Below are positions 1-9,761 of a stretch of 64,000 bases of DNA, piece by piece. A model generated the notes under the pieces. It searched no databases. It was not told the DNA's origin and saw nothing but the letters and a program-made list of their open reading frames with translations. The DNA lies in assembly GCF_030548205.1 (NCBI RefSeq), contig NZ_JAUORV010000001.1, positions 186,001 through 250,000 of the forward strand. Reading direction: 5' to 3'. A program made the position numbers and the translations under genes. Position 1 is the first letter of the stretch, and every line of letters starts with the position of its first letter. This stretch comes from Aliiglaciecola sp. 3_MG-2023. GTDB lineage: Bacteria > Pseudomonadota > Gammaproteobacteria > Enterobacterales > Alteromonadaceae.

Positions 1-385
1 TTTTATCCCTCGCACAATCGACAACAGAACGCACACGTTCCATACTACCTATGTTGCCTGGGTTAATACGCAAACAATCTACACCGTACTCCGCTACTTT
101 TAAGGCAATCCGATAATCAAAATGAATGTCTGCTATAAGGGGCACATTCACTTGCTCTCGAATGAGTTTGAATGCTTCAGCCGCATCCATGGTCGGAACC
201 GATACTCTTACGATTTCGCCACCCACTGCTACTATTCGATTGATTTGAGCCACAGTCGCTGCAACATCTGTGGTATGCGTATTGGTCATAGATTGCACGG
301 CAATAGGTGCGCCATCACCAATGGGGACATTTCCAACGTTTATACGAGTCGATTTACGACGTTTTATGGGAGATTCAGAAAACAT
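1..385 (-). CDS. ispG: 4-hydroxy-3-methylbut-2-enyl-diphosphate synthase, N-terminal part (cut by window edge)
   Basis: The reading frame starts with ATG at 385 on the minus strand and stays open to base 1, so only the first 128 codons are present. The visible part has the IspG N-terminal barrel signatures [26 protein letters not shown] and [10 protein letters not shown]. IspG is an iron-sulfur enzyme of the methylerythritol phosphate isoprenoid pathway that converts MEcPP to HMBPP; its cluster cysteines lie in the missing C-terminal part. It follows rodZ by 14 bases on the same strand, the usual gammaproteobacterial order, so it is probably co-transcribed with pilF and rodZ. Confidence 0.96.
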   Translation of the reverse strand, partial: MFSESPIKRRKSTRINVGNVPIGDGAPIAVQSMTNTHTTDVAATVAQINRIVAVGGEIVRVSVPTMDAAEAFKLIREQVNVPLIADIHFDYRIALKVAEYGVDCLRINPGNIGSMERVRSVVDCARDK

Positions 386-399
386 ATAAATACCTTAAC

Positions 400-1341
400 C
401 TATGAAGCAAATGGCAGAGAAAATTTAACTGACTTGCCCGCTTCAAAACGCGACATGTCAACCAACACACCGTCATAACGAATCTGCACAACACTTGGTG
501 CACCTAATGTCACTTCGAACGGTGCAACCCCAGACACGGTCATCACCCGACCTTTCTTTTTAACCCCATATGCAATGGCTTCACCCGTTGCATCTTTAAG
601 ATTCATCCAGCAATTGTCTGAAAATTCGAATACTAACTCTATATTGTTCGCCGCATCTTGCGACTCTTCAGGTACATTTACTACGTCAGCTTGTTGAGCA
701 ACATCAGCAACAATAGAATCGTCTTCGGTTATTTCAGTTTGTTCATTAGTGTCAATGTCATTAACTTCTTCGCTGATTTGTGCACTGATAATTAAATCAT
801 CCGCAGTGGGCTGTTCAGACATATTAGTCTGTGAAAGATCCTCTGGCGTATTCTGTTCAGCGCTTATCCCTGACGCCTGTTGCTGGGCAATTGGCTCATC
901 AATCTGATTGGTTGCTGTGTCTGTATTATCCGACGAGTCTTGTTGTAACCACCAAATCACCACTAACGCTAATAATGCAGCGATAATACCGTAAGTAATT
1001 AACATCAACCTGTCATCGCTGGCTTGTTTAGCTACTCGCTTCGAGAAACTTTGTAGCTTTGCAGGTTCTTTTTCAACTTCTGTTTGTGAAGCAAATGCAT
1101 CAACCACAACCTGCTCATCCACATTCACTTGTTTTGCATATAATTTCAGATACCCCTTGGTGAACGTCATGGAGATTTTGGGGTCGTATTCATCAGATTC
1201 AATTGATTCAATAATATTCACTTTGAGGTGTAATTTATTGGCAATATCAATGGATTTTAAGCCTAATTTCTCCCGTGCTTCCTTTAGAATTGCACCTGGG
1301 CCTTTTACGCTAATGGGTTGTTCTTGCTGTTCTTCTGTCAT
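400..1341 (-). CDS. rodZ: Cytoskeleton/morphogenesis protein RodZ
   Basis: The 313-residue protein has an N-terminal HTH_25-type helix-turn-helix (about 12-85), a basic stretch, one membrane segment (about 112-132), a long acidic Gln/Asp/Glu-rich periplasmic linker (about 135-225) and a C-terminal beta domain (about 230-313). This is the RodZ layout: the cytoplasmic HTH binds MreB and the periplasmic part contacts the elongasome. Its ATG overlaps the pilF stop as ATGA, which indicates translational coupling. The linker is low in complexity and probably species-variable. Confidence 0.93.
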   Translation of the reverse strand: MTEEQQEQPISVKGPGAILKEAREKLGLKSIDIANKLHLKVNIIESIESDEYDPKISMTFTKGYLKLYAKQVNVDEQVVVDAFASQTEVEKEPAKLQSFSKRVAKQASDDRLMLITYGIIAALLALVVIWWLQQDSSDNTDTATNQIDEPIAQQQASGISAEQNTPEDLSQTNMSEQPTADDLIISAQISEEVNDIDTNEQTEITEDDSIVADVAQQADVVNVPEESQDAANNIELVFEFSDNCWMNLKDATGEAIAYGVKKKGRVMTVSGVAPFEVTLGAPSVVQIRYDGVLVDMSRFEAGKSVKFSLPFAS

Positions 1342-2585
1342 TTATTTTCTACCGCTTGGGGATCAATCACTATTAACTTTTTTCCTACGAATAAAGCCGC
1401 GCCGTCAGAAAGATTATTCCAATCCATTAAGCGCTGCATTTTGACATTATACTTCAAAGAAATTCGATATAAATTTTCGCCTTTCTGCACAATATGATAT
1501 TTCTGCACTGACTCTTCATTAACTTCTTGCCTTTTAAGCAAAGTCGCAACCTCCTGCTCAGACTCTAACTCCGAGGTCTCTTTCAGGATTTCCTCAGGCT
1601 GGGAGTCTTCAACTGGATAATCTTGCACCACACTATTTTGGTTATTTTCCTGGCTGTTTTGGTTGTTTTTTTGAGGTTGAGCAGAGTTATCAGTGTTAAC
1701 GTTTTGGCTGGTATTAAGCTGTTCTGCTACCGTGTTTTGATTATTAATATTATCTATTCCGCTCTTATTCGGCGTAAGCTTTTTTGCAACTTTTTTATTA
1801 TCCACTAAGTTGGCTAAGTTTTGTCTGTTTTGAATATATTTTACCGTATTAGGATGCTTAGGGTACATGCTAATTAGCATGTCGCCATAGCCCTTGGCTA
1901 AGTCATTATGATTTAATGCCTGTTCTATAATAATCGACTTCCAAAGCGTATCCGCGGTGACTCTGGCAGTTTTCTCCAAACGACGAAGATTCAGTTTTGC
2001 CTCTTCCCACTGTTGTTGTTGCATTTGCAGTTCAACTAACAAATTTAACGCTTTGGCCCGAGACGGTTGATGATTTAAAGAGCTTTGCAGATAGGTTAAG
2101 GCGTCTTCGATTTCTCCTTGGCTTTGACTGCACAAGGCTAAGTTCTCGTAGGTCTCCGCAGTTGAAATATAATTACTACTATTAACCGCCTTAAGAAAAT
2201 AGCTTTTGGCTTCTGTGTATTGCCCATTTTCACATAAAAAAGCACCGTAAGAGTTGGCGATATCTGGGTTTTTAGGGTCAAATGCCAGCGCTTTTTGATA
2301 GGCTTCATCTGCCAATTTATCTTCATCTACCTGTTGATAATAATACGCCATACTAAAGTGAGCATCCGCTAGGCGAGGAGCAAATTTCAACGCTTTGTCC
2401 AGATTAAACTTAGCTTGACTGTAGTTACCATTTTTTAGATAGGTTAAACCCAGTGAAATTCTATTTTTGGCCGCAGCGATAGGATCAAAGTCGTCACTTG
2501 CTTTAAAACCTTCCGGCAAAGGTTCGCTCACACAAGCGGAGAGAAATATCATTGCGATAATCAAAAAACTACGCATATAACTCAC
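1338..2585 (-). CDS. pilF: Type IV pilus pilotin-like TPR lipoprotein with C-terminal LysM domain
   Basis: The 415-residue protein starts with a lipoprotein signal (LSAC, Cys18). TPR repeats follow (about 38-250), resembling PilF/PilW, the outer-membrane pilotin that assists PilQ secretin assembly. An Asn/Gln/Ser-rich linker (about 265-345) leads to a LysM motif near 362-408 (YHIVQKGENLYRISLKYNV, then GKKLIVI). Ordinary PilF/PilW is about 250 residues and lacks LysM, so this is a fusion that could tie the pilotin to peptidoglycan. The place between rlmN and rodZ is the usual pilF position. The TPR and lipobox assignment is firm; the pilus role is inferred from family and synteny. Confidence 0.88.
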   Translation of the reverse strand: MSYMRSFLIIAMIFLSACVSEPLPEGFKASDDFDPIAAAKNRISLGLTYLKNGNYSQAKFNLDKALKFAPRLADAHFSMAYYYQQVDEDKLADEAYQKALAFDPKNPDIANSYGAFLCENGQYTEAKSYFLKAVNSSNYISTAETYENLALCSQSQGEIEDALTYLQSSLNHQPSRAKALNLLVELQMQQQQWEEAKLNLRRLEKTARVTADTLWKSIIIEQALNHNDLAKGYGDMLISMYPKHPNTVKYIQNRQNLANLVDNKKVAKKLTPNKSGIDNINNQNTVAEQLNTSQNVNTDNSAQPQKNNQNSQENNQNSVVQDYPVEDSQPEEILKETSELESEQEVATLLKRQEVNEESVQKYHIVQKGENLYRISLKYNVKMQRLMDWNNLSDGAALFVGKKLIVIDPQAVENK

Positions 2586-2643
2586 TTACGTTAGGGATTA
2601 TTTAGATTCACCTATGCTAACTGCTTGTTAGGTACGAATCCAA

Positions 2644-3780
2644 CTAGTTAGCCATTTTTACTGAAATTTGTTGACCTTTTTGCTGCTTTTTCAACATACG
2701 CTTAGTACGATCCACAACGTCTCCGACTAATTGCCCACAAGCAGCGTCAATATCGTCGCCGCGAGTTCGACGCACCACCACAGTAATGCCATATTCCATT
2801 AACACTTTAGCAAAGCGATCGATTCGAGAGTTACTTGAACAAGTATAAGGTGAACCTGGGTAAGGATTAAAGGGTATTAGGTTAATTTTGCAAGGCGTTT
2901 CTTTAAGCACTTTAGCTAATAGATGAGCTTGGTCAGTACTGTCGTTAATGCCATTTAGCATAACATACTCTACCGTGACTTTACCTTGATTGGCATTTGA
3001 CTTCGCCAGGTATCGTCTAACCCCAGCTAAGAACTCTTCAATGGGGTATTTTTTGTTGACTGGCACTATTTCATCACGTAAATCATTAGTTGGTGCATGC
3101 AAAGATATGGCTAATGCCACGTCAATCATGTCACCTAATTTATCGAGTGCAGGTACAACCCCTGAAGTACTTAATGTTACCCTACGTTTAGATAGACCGA
3201 AGCCAAGGTCATCTAACATAATTTCCATGGCTGGCACCACATGTTTTAAATTTAACAGAGGTTCGCCCATGCCCATCATAACAACGTTGGTAATGGGTCT
3301 TTTTGCCGTATCTTTTGATAAGCCGATGGTGATCGCAACGCGCCAAACCTGTCCGATAATCTCAGCTACCGTTAAGTTGCGATTGAAACCTTGTTGTGCA
3401 GTGGAACAAAATGTACATTCTAAAGCGCAGCCCACTTGTGAAGACACACATAAAGTGGCTCGGTCGCCATCAGGTATCCAGACTGTTTCTACTTCCTGTC
3501 CACCTTCTAATTTTAATGCGAACTTAATGGTGCCATCGGTAGCATTTTGCTGATAAGCAATTTCTGGAGCACGTATTTCGCAACGTTCAATCAACTTAGC
3601 TCGCAGGGATTTATTCAGGTTCGTCATTTTCTCGAAGTCTGTTTCACCTTGCTGATAAATCCATTTCATCAATTGATCAGCACGAAATGGTTTCTCGCCC
3701 ATAGACGCGAAAAACTCTCGCATACCTTGACGATTAAAATCTAACAAATTGGTTTTAGCCACTTGATGGACTACAGACAT
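2644..3780 (-). CDS. rlmN: Dual-specificity 23S rRNA A2503 / tRNA A37 C2-methyltransferase
   Basis: This 378-residue radical-SAM enzyme carries the CxxxCxxC cluster motif (Cys118, Cys122, Cys125 in CALECTFC). It also has the GMGEPLLN and [11 protein letters not shown] motifs and a C-terminal CGQL segment with the methyl-carrying cysteine. It makes 2-methyladenosine at 23S A2503 and at A37 of some tRNAs. Length is normal for the family. It lies downstream of ndk beyond a hairpin terminator and upstream of pilF, the conserved order. Confidence 0.97.
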   Translation of the reverse strand: MSVVHQVAKTNLLDFNRQGMREFFASMGEKPFRADQLMKWIYQQGETDFEKMTNLNKSLRAKLIERCEIRAPEIAYQQNATDGTIKFALKLEGGQEVETVWIPDGDRATLCVSSQVGCALECTFCSTAQQGFNRNLTVAEIIGQVWRVAITIGLSKDTAKRPITNVVMMGMGEPLLNLKHVVPAMEIMLDDLGFGLSKRRVTLSTSGVVPALDKLGDMIDVALAISLHAPTNDLRDEIVPVNKKYPIEEFLAGVRRYLAKSNANQGKVTVEYVMLNGINDSTDQAHLLAKVLKETPCKINLIPFNPYPGSPYTCSSNSRIDRFAKVLMEYGITVVVRRTRGDDIDAACGQLVGDVVDRTKRMLKKQQKGQQISVKMAN

Positions 3781-3843
3781 AAAACAATTAACCTCAATTC
3801 AAACTAACTAGATTGTACATTTTATAAGCTAACTTTACTACGA

Positions 3844-3870
3844 CAAAAGGGGAGCAAAGCTCCCCTTTTG
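3844..3870 (-). terminator. Rho-independent terminator downstream of ndk
   Basis: A perfect 12-bp stem (CAAAAGGGGAGC pairing with GCTCCCCTTTTG) has a 3-base loop. On the minus strand it is followed by a short T-rich stretch, and it begins 15 bases past the ndk stop. It separates ndk from rlmN. Confidence 0.85.
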
Positions 3871-3885
3871 AATAAAGCGATTAGC

Positions 3886-4317
3886 TTATCGAGTGCGAGG
3901 GCAGATTTCTTCGTCAGAGAAGAAGTATGCTATTTCGCGAGCAGCAGATTCTGTAGCATCAGAACCGTGAACTGCATTTTCGTCGATAGAAGCAGCATAG
4001 TCAGCACGTAAAGTACCCGCTAAAGCTTCTGCAGGGTTAGTGGCACCCATAATTTCACGATGACGTAAAACTGCATTTTCACCTTCTAGTACCTGAACCA
4101 TCACTGGACCAGATGTCATGAAAGATACCAAAGCATTAAAGAAAGGACGCTCGCTATGTTCTGCGTAAAAACCTTCTGCTTGCTCTTTGCTTAAGTGCAC
4201 CATTTTTGAAGCAACGATGCGTAAACCCGCTGACTCGAAACGATTATAGATCGCACCGATAACATTTTTTGCTACAGCGTCTGGTTTGATGATTGAAAAA
4301 GTACGTTCTAAGGCCAT
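3886..4317 (-). CDS. ndk: Nucleoside diphosphate kinase
   Basis: The 143-residue protein begins with the typical [12 protein letters not shown] segment and has the active-site block [12 protein letters not shown], with the phosphorylated histidine at about residue 117. Ndk moves the gamma-phosphate from ATP to other nucleoside diphosphates. The start is supported by a GGAG sequence upstream of the ATG. It has its own promoter-like sequence and terminator, so it is probably a single-gene transcript. Confidence 0.98.
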   Translation of the reverse strand: MALERTFSIIKPDAVAKNVIGAIYNRFESAGLRIVASKMVHLSKEQAEGFYAEHSERPFFNALVSFMTSGPVMVQVLEGENAVLRHREIMGATNPAEALAGTLRADYAASIDENAVHGSDATESAAREIAYFFSDEEICPRTR

Positions 4318-4369
4318 TGACAGGTCTCCGATTACATATAAAAAAGTATTTGCTTAAATTTCCGCGCGG

Positions 4370-4398
4370 ATTATATGCAACTTTGCTCTCAATGACTA
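4370..4398 (-). promoter_or_regulatory. Probable sigma-70 promoter of ndk
   Basis: On the minus strand a perfect TATAAT -10 box (4370-4375) follows TAGTCA (4393-4398) at a 17-base spacing, about 50 bases before the ndk start. The rest of the 299-base gap 4318-4616 holds no other clear signal apart from the leader of the divergent lipoprotein gene. Confidence 0.5.
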
Positions 4399-4616
4399 AT
4401 TTATCTGACAAATAGACTAAATATTTTTATTTAAGCTGTAATAAAAACTCAACAGTGCTGAAAAAAACCACTTCAAAAACCCAATTAAACCTAAGTTATA
4501 GGTGATTACAGCGACAAATCGTCACAATTACTTCATACAAGTGTAGCAAATGTTTAATTTCCAACTCTTAATGTAAACGACTGATTTTAATAACACATAG
4601 ATAACATGGAATAATA

Positions 4617-6494
4617 ATGAAAGATCAGCTAAACAAACTAAAATTAGGCCTAGTCGCCTTAGCAGTAGTGACTGCATTAAGTGGATGCACCTTAGATGGT
4701 GATGACGGTCAAGATGGCGCAACAGGTGCGGCAGGTGTAGACGGAATTGATGGAATTGACGGCGCAGATGGACAAAGCCTACCTCGCGAGCTAGCAATTG
4801 AAGTGGTTGGCAGATTTTCCGCAGGTGGTGAAGAGATTTATGGCAAGAGCGCTGCTGAAATCGTTCAATTCCATGAAGCATCTCAATCAGCCTTTGCAAT
4901 TAATGCCGCACTTAACCAAGTGGAAGTTATTTCGTTAACTAATATACCTACCGCTGCTGTGGGCAACCCAATCACAGATACCAGCTTAACGTCACAAGCA
5001 TTCACTTTCCCTAGTAGTGTGACGGTTAAAGACGCAGATGGCGCTGATCAAACAATTTCTCTTGGGGTAGCAAACTCTGTCGCCATTAATGGCGATATGT
5101 TGGCCTTAGCAGTTGAAGCTGAATCGAAAACAGATAATGGCGCAGTATTGTTCTATACCCTAGATGCTTTAGGCCAAGGAACTTTTGTAAAAGCAGTTGA
5201 AACCGGTGCGTTACCGGATATGGTTACTTTCAGTGAAGATGGAAGCTTAGCCCTTATTGCCAATGAAGGTGAGCCAGATACCGATTATGATGTTGATCCT
5301 GAAGGCAGTATTTCGGTAGTTACCATTACCGACGATGTGCCAGCAGACGTTGCTAACACTATCAACTTATCAACCGATATGGTGTTCTCAAATGACACCT
5401 TAGACGAAGAAGACTACGATACGGATGAAAAGCGTAGAGCTTTGCTTGAAGCTATGGGTGTTAAGTTTGCAGGACCTGCCGGGACCACTGTCGCTCAAGA
5501 CTTAGAGCCAGAATACATTGCCATGGGCGCTGATGGCGAAACGGCTTATGTTTCTTTACAAGAAGCGAATGCTATCGGCATTATTGATTTAGATGACATG
5601 ACCATTGAAGTGAAAGGGTTAGGATTCAAAAATTGGAGTGAGTTTGAACTAGACTTCACCAATGAAGATGAAATCCCAAGCTTCAGCAGCGTACCTGGCT
5701 TATACGGCATGTATCAACCAGATACGATTGCAACTTATCAGTGGAATGGCGCTACTTTTATCTTAACGGCAAATGAAGGTGATTCACGAGACTGGGACGA
5801 ATACTCTGAAGAAGTCCGTGTTGAAGACATCATTGATCCTGACGAATTAAATATGCAATTGTCTGACGAATTACAAGCATTTTATGATGCAAGTGGCGCA
5901 GACGATGGCCTAGGCCGTTTGAAAGTAACCACTGTTTTAGGCGATGCCGACAGCGATGGCGTATATGAAGAACTTTACGCTTATGGATCTCGTTCATTCT
6001 CGATTTGGGACCAAAGTGTTAATCAAGTCTTTGACTCTGGTGATGATTTTGAAAAAATTTCGTCGGCCATTTTAGGTAACGATTTCAACAGTGCCCATAC
6101 TGAAAACAAGGGTGATAACCGCTCTGATGATAAAGGTGGTGAACCTGAAGCCATTGCCGTGGGTGAAATTAACGGTAGGACTTATGCGTTCATTGGTTTA
6201 GAACGTTCTGGAGATTTATTCACCTATGACGTTACCAACCCGTTCAATGTCGCCTTCGTGGCCCATAACAATAACCGTGATTTTGATACTGATTTTGAAT
6301 TAGATGACGATCTAGATAACCCTTGCGACGAGAGTGAAGGTATGGATTGTTCTGAAGTAGCAGAGTCTGGGGATCTTGGTCCAGAGAGCATTAAGTTTGT
6401 TTCTGCAGAGCAAAGCCCGAATGGTAATGCATTACTTATTATCGGTAATGAAGTCAGCGGAACCGTGACTGTCTACCAAGTGACTGAGTTATAG
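4617..6494 (+). CDS. Choice-of-anchor I family lipoprotein with collagen-like linker
   Basis: The 625-residue protein has a lipoprotein signal (LSGC, Cys24). A short Gly-X-Y stretch (about 28-53, with repeated DGID/GADG units) precedes a long acidic beta-propeller-like domain. Recognisable blocks are VTFSEDGSLALIANEGEPD, PEYIAMGADGETAYVSLQE, ILTANEGDSRD and GEPEAIAVGEINGRTYAFIG, as in the choice-of-anchor I / esterase-like phytase group. Family members carry various C-terminal anchors; here the anchor is an N-terminal lipid. The Asp-rich composition suggests calcium binding and a surface or periplasmic place. No catalytic function can be assigned. It stands alone between ndk and fdx, with a terminator directly after it. 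Confidence 0.83.
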   Translation: MKDQLNKLKLGLVALAVVTALSGCTLDGDDGQDGATGAAGVDGIDGIDGADGQSLPRELAIEVVGRFSAGGEEIYGKSAAEIVQFHEASQSAFAINAALNQVEVISLTNIPTAAVGNPITDTSLTSQAFTFPSSVTVKDADGADQTISLGVANSVAINGDMLALAVEAESKTDNGAVLFYTLDALGQGTFVKAVETGALPDMVTFSEDGSLALIANEGEPDTDYDVDPEGSISVVTITDDVPADVANTINLSTDMVFSNDTLDEEDYDTDEKRRALLEAMGVKFAGPAGTTVAQDLEPEYIAMGADGETAYVSLQEANAIGIIDLDDMTIEVKGLGFKNWSEFELDFTNEDEIPSFSSVPGLYGMYQPDTIATYQWNGATFILTANEGDSRDWDEYSEEVRVEDIIDPDELNMQLSDELQAFYDASGADDGLGRLKVTTVLGDADSDGVYEELYAYGSRSFSIWDQSVNQVFDSGDDFEKISSAILGNDFNSAHTENKGDNRSDDKGGEPEAIAVGEINGRTYAFIGLERSGDLFTYDVTNPFNVAFVAHNNNRDFDTDFELDDDLDNPCDESEGMDCSEVAESGDLGPESIKFVSAEQSPNGNALLIIGNEVSGTVTVYQVTEL

Positions 6495-6520
6495 TGATTA
6501 GCTAGGCTAAGTTAAATACG

Positions 6521-6547
6521 AAAAAACCCGGATTATCCGGGTTTTTT
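6521..6547. terminator. Bidirectional terminator between the choice-of-anchor lipoprotein and fdx
   Basis: A near-perfect palindrome has a CCCGGAT core flanked by six A and six T residues, so it ends in a U-run on either strand. It lies 26 bases after the lipoprotein stop and 24 bases past the fdx stop, and serves both convergent units. Confidence 0.9.
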
Positions 6548-6571
6548 ATTTTTAACAAATGAAAGAGGAAA

Positions 6572-6910
6572 CTAATGCCCTTCACTCACCTGATTAACTG
6601 TGTATTTAGGTATTTCTACAACTAAATCTTCGTCTTGAATCACGGCCTGACAACCTAACCGAGATTCTGGCTCAAGTCCCCAGGCTTTATCTAACATATC
6701 TTCTTCTAAATCATCGGCTTCACCTAATGACTCTAGTCCTTCTCGAATAAGCACATGGCAGGTAGTACAGGCGCAAACTTTTTCACAGGCATGTTCAATT
6801 CCAATACCATTTTTTAAAGCAACGTCTAATACTGATGTTCCTTTATCACCTTCTAAAACAGCGCCATCTGGACACAACTCTGCGTGGGGTAAAAATATAA
6901 TTTGTGGCAT
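6572..6910 (-). CDS. fdx: ISC-system [2Fe-2S] ferredoxin
   Basis: The 112-residue protein has the adrenodoxin-type ligands Cys42, Cys48, Cys51 (in CEKVCACTTCHV) and Cys87 (in SRLGCQA). It supplies electrons to the Isc iron-sulfur assembly machinery. It is the last gene of the isc operon, 9 bases after hscA. No iscX follows: the terminator lies just beyond the stop. Confidence 0.97.
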   Translation of the reverse strand: MPQIIFLPHAELCPDGAVLEGDKGTSVLDVALKNGIGIEHACEKVCACTTCHVLIREGLESLGEADDLEEDMLDKAWGLEPESRLGCQAVIQDEDLVVEIPKYTVNQVSEGH

Positions 6911-6919
6911 TACTGCTCC

Positions 6920-8785
6920 TTAAATATCGTTAACTGAATGACCAGTCAGTGCTTGATTGATTGACTTGTCCATTCGTCTAGCGGCAAATGCTTGACTAAT
7001 GCTGTCGACTCTCTCTATGGCTTGCTTAATGGCTTCGATATCTTCGCCTTTTGCTAACTCCAGCATCTCTGACAGGGCATTGTTGATTGCCGCACTTTCT
7101 TCGTCGCTAAGCAGCTCATCACCATCTTTTTGCAGTGCACTATTCAAAGTTTCAGCCACTCTTGTTGCTTCTACTTGCTGCTCTTTTAGCATTCTAGCCT
7201 GCATATCTTGTTTGGCATATTGCATGGAATCCTTCAGCATTTCTGCCACTTCTTCGTCTTTAAGTCCGTAAGACGGTTTAACTTGAATCTCCGCTTTAAC
7301 ACCGGTGGATTTTTCCATAGCGGTAACATTCAGAAGACCATCCGCATCAACCTGAAAAGTGACACGAATATGTGCCGCGCCCGCAGTCATGGGTGGAATA
7401 CCGGTTAAATTAAATTTTGCCAACGACCGGCAATCTTTAACCAATTCACGTTCCCCTTGCAGCACATGCACCATCATCGCTGTTTGACCGTCTTTAAAGG
7501 TCGTAAATTCCTGTGCCTTAGCAACAGGGATAGTAGTATTTCGTGCGACAATTTTTTCCGTTAAACCGCCCATGGTTTCTATCCCCAACGATAGAGGAAG
7601 CACATCCAATAACAACATTTCACTGTCGGGCTTGTTACCCGCAAGTATATCTGCCTGAATAGCGGCTCCGATAGCAACAACCTTATCGGGATCGATTGAG
7701 GTTAATGGCGTTTTATTAAAAAACTCACCGACCTTATGTCGTACTGAAGGCACACGAGTAGAGCCCCCTACCATCACAACTTGCAGCACTTCTTCGATAT
7801 CGATTTCTGCATCTTTTACTGCGCGTTTACAAGCCCGTAATGACTTTTTAATCAAGGGTTCAATTAATGACTCGAAAGTCATACAGCTAATGACCACTTG
7901 ATGGGATTCACCGTTATCATCGCTAAATTCAATATCCACAGCCGAATCGTTGCTGAGGGCTTCCTTAGCTTCTTTTGCATCATCGAGTAAACGACGTCTT
8001 AAGCCTTTGGAAATATCTGCTGGCAGATTGGCTTGCTTACAAATATGCTCAAACAGTAATTGGTCGAAGTCGTCACCACCTAATGCCGTATCACCACCTG
8101 TGGCTAACACTTCAAAGACGCCTTTGGATAAACGTAAAATAGAAATATCAAAGGTGCCGCCGCCTAAATCATAAATGGCAATCACACCTTCTTGTCCGGA
8201 ATCTAAACCGTATGCGATTGCGGCTGCTGTTGGTTCATTTAATAACCGTAAAACGTGTAATCCGGCCAACTGAGCTGCGTCTTTTGTACCTTGTCGCTGG
8301 GCGTCATCAAAATAAGCAGGAACAGTGACCACTGCGCCTGTAAGTTCATCACCTAAAGAGTCTTCAGCACGAGCCTTTAAGGTGGCTAAAATCTGCGCTG
8401 ACACTTGAATCGGATTCACAGTCGCACCTGGCACCTGGATAGCTACTTGCTCACTGTTTTTAACAAATTCATAAGGTAAATTTGTATCCTGACTTAGGAT
8501 ATCTTGCAGACTTCTTCCCATCAAACGTTTGATTGACACTATGGTGTTGGCTGGATCCAAATTTGCTGATTGTTTGGCTTGCTCACCCACCACAATTCCG
8601 TCTTCGGTATATTGGACAACCGATGGCAAAATGTGTTGGCCAAGATGATCTGGCAATGTTTCGGCAGAGCCACTGCGCACAGTAGCAACTAATGAGTTGG
8701 TCGTACCGAGATCAATTCCAACAGCTAATTTACGTTGATGGGGGGCAGCCGCCTGACCCGGCTCAGCAATTTGCAATAATGCCAT
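6920..8785 (-). CDS. hscA: Fe-S assembly chaperone HscA (Hsp70 family)
   Basis: The 621-residue Hsp70 has the nucleotide-binding signatures [10 protein letters not shown] (about 22-31) and [12 protein letters not shown] (about 205-216) and the [11 protein letters not shown] block. A substrate-binding and lid domain follows from about residue 390. HscA binds the IscU LPPVK loop and, with HscB, drives cluster transfer. It lies between hscB and fdx as expected. Confidence 0.97.
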   Translation of the reverse strand: MALLQIAEPGQAAAPHQRKLAVGIDLGTTNSLVATVRSGSAETLPDHLGQHILPSVVQYTEDGIVVGEQAKQSANLDPANTIVSIKRLMGRSLQDILSQDTNLPYEFVKNSEQVAIQVPGATVNPIQVSAQILATLKARAEDSLGDELTGAVVTVPAYFDDAQRQGTKDAAQLAGLHVLRLLNEPTAAAIAYGLDSGQEGVIAIYDLGGGTFDISILRLSKGVFEVLATGGDTALGGDDFDQLLFEHICKQANLPADISKGLRRRLLDDAKEAKEALSNDSAVDIEFSDDNGESHQVVISCMTFESLIEPLIKKSLRACKRAVKDAEIDIEEVLQVVMVGGSTRVPSVRHKVGEFFNKTPLTSIDPDKVVAIGAAIQADILAGNKPDSEMLLLDVLPLSLGIETMGGLTEKIVARNTTIPVAKAQEFTTFKDGQTAMMVHVLQGERELVKDCRSLAKFNLTGIPPMTAGAAHIRVTFQVDADGLLNVTAMEKSTGVKAEIQVKPSYGLKDEEVAEMLKDSMQYAKQDMQARMLKEQQVEATRVAETLNSALQKDGDELLSDEESAAINNALSEMLELAKGEDIEAIKQAIERVDSISQAFAARRMDKSINQALTGHSVNDI

Positions 8786-8831
8786 AATAGGTTCTAACTC
8801 GCTTTTAAATGTTTAGTGAATCGCAGTCGCG

Positions 8832-9359
8832 CTAATCTTCAAACAGTACATCTTCTTTCAGCTCTATTTCTTTATGCAACTTATTCAAAAACTTTAATTT
8901 TCTGACTTCAGCAGCAGCAAGATTGTTGGCTTCATCGTTTTGTTGTTCAAGGAGCTCTTGCAACGTTTTAAAATGCTGCTTGGTATGTATTGCAACTTCT
9001 TCATCCAGTGCCTGAAGGATCTGCTCGGGATCGCCGGCGGATTCCACTTCGGATAATTGTTCGCGCCATTCCATTTGTTGCATCAAAAATGCAGGTTCTT
9101 GCATAGTTTGAGTTTCATGTTGCAGGGAAATTCCTCGAAGTTCCAACATATGTTCAGCGCGAGATAGAGGGTTTTTGAGAATTTGATAACCGTCATTAAT
9201 CTGTGCGTTTTTTTGCACAGCCATGAGTTTTTCTTGACCACCCGCGTTGGAGAATTTATCAGGATGGGTAACTTTAGCCAACGACTGGTATACGTTGGCT
9301 AATTTGGCGTTATCGATGTGATATGTTTCTGGAAGGCCAAAAAGCGTAAAAAAGTTCAT
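8832..9359 (-). CDS. hscB: Fe-S assembly co-chaperone HscB (J-domain)
   Basis: The 175-residue protein has an N-terminal J domain with the HPD triad (His32-Pro33-Asp34) and a C-terminal helical domain that binds IscU in this family. It stimulates the HscA ATPase. It lies 54 bases after iscA and 46 bases before hscA. Confidence 0.96.
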   Translation of the reverse strand: MNFFTLFGLPETYHIDNAKLANVYQSLAKVTHPDKFSNAGGQEKLMAVQKNAQINDGYQILKNPLSRAEHMLELRGISLQHETQTMQEPAFLMQQMEWREQLSEVESAGDPEQILQALDEEVAIHTKQHFKTLQELLEQQNDEANNLAAAEVRKLKFLNKLHKEIELKEDVLFED

Positions 9360-9413
9360 AGCTTTATTTTTCTTTCAATCAAATGATCAGTACAAAAATT
9401 GCAACGAACAGCA

Positions 9414-9737
9414 TTAAACATTAAAGCTTTCGCCGCAACCACACTCACCGTTCGCATTCGGATTATTGAATAAAAAGCCTTCATTCAATCCTTCTTTAGC
9501 GAAATCTAGTTCAGTACCGTCAAGATAAACCAAGCTTTTTCCGTCAATGATAATTTTCACACCATTGTCTTCAAATACTTCATCATCTGCATTTAGTTCG
9601 TCAACAAACTCCAAAACATAAGCTAGGCCGGAACATCCCGTAGTTTTCACCCCAAGGCGTAATCCTACTCCTTTTCCGCGGCTGTCTAAAAATGTTCTCG
9701 CCCGCTTTGCAGCGGCGTCTGTCACTTTAATTCCCAA
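9414..9737 (-). CDS. iscA: A-type iron-sulfur carrier IscA
   Basis: The 107-residue protein has the three conserved ligands Cys35, Cys99 and Cys101, the last two in the CGCGESF tail. It carries or inserts clusters made on IscU. It sits between iscU and hscB. Confidence 0.97.
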   Translation of the reverse strand: MGIKVTDAAAKRARTFLDSRGKGVGLRLGVKTTGCSGLAYVLEFVDELNADDEVFEDNGVKIIIDGKSLVYLDGTELDFAKEGLNEGFLFNNPNANGECGCGESFNV

Positions 9738-9761
9738 AACTGGCTCCTATCACTTTGTCTA

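Noticed and set aside
2990-3553. 187-codon frame on the + strand opposite rlmN
   Set aside because: It is fully antisense to a clear rlmN gene, has no recognisable domain and is rich in Ser, Pro and Thr as expected of a shadow frame.
4692-4776. Short repeated GATGG/GACGG units that could look like a tandem repeat
   Set aside because: They encode the Gly-X-Y linker in frame, so they are part of the lipoprotein and not a separate repeat element.
4528-4899. His/Leu-rich 123-codon frame on the minus strand near 4.7 kb
   Set aside because: Its composition comes from the reverse strand of the Gly/Asp-rich collagen-like segment of the lipoprotein gene.
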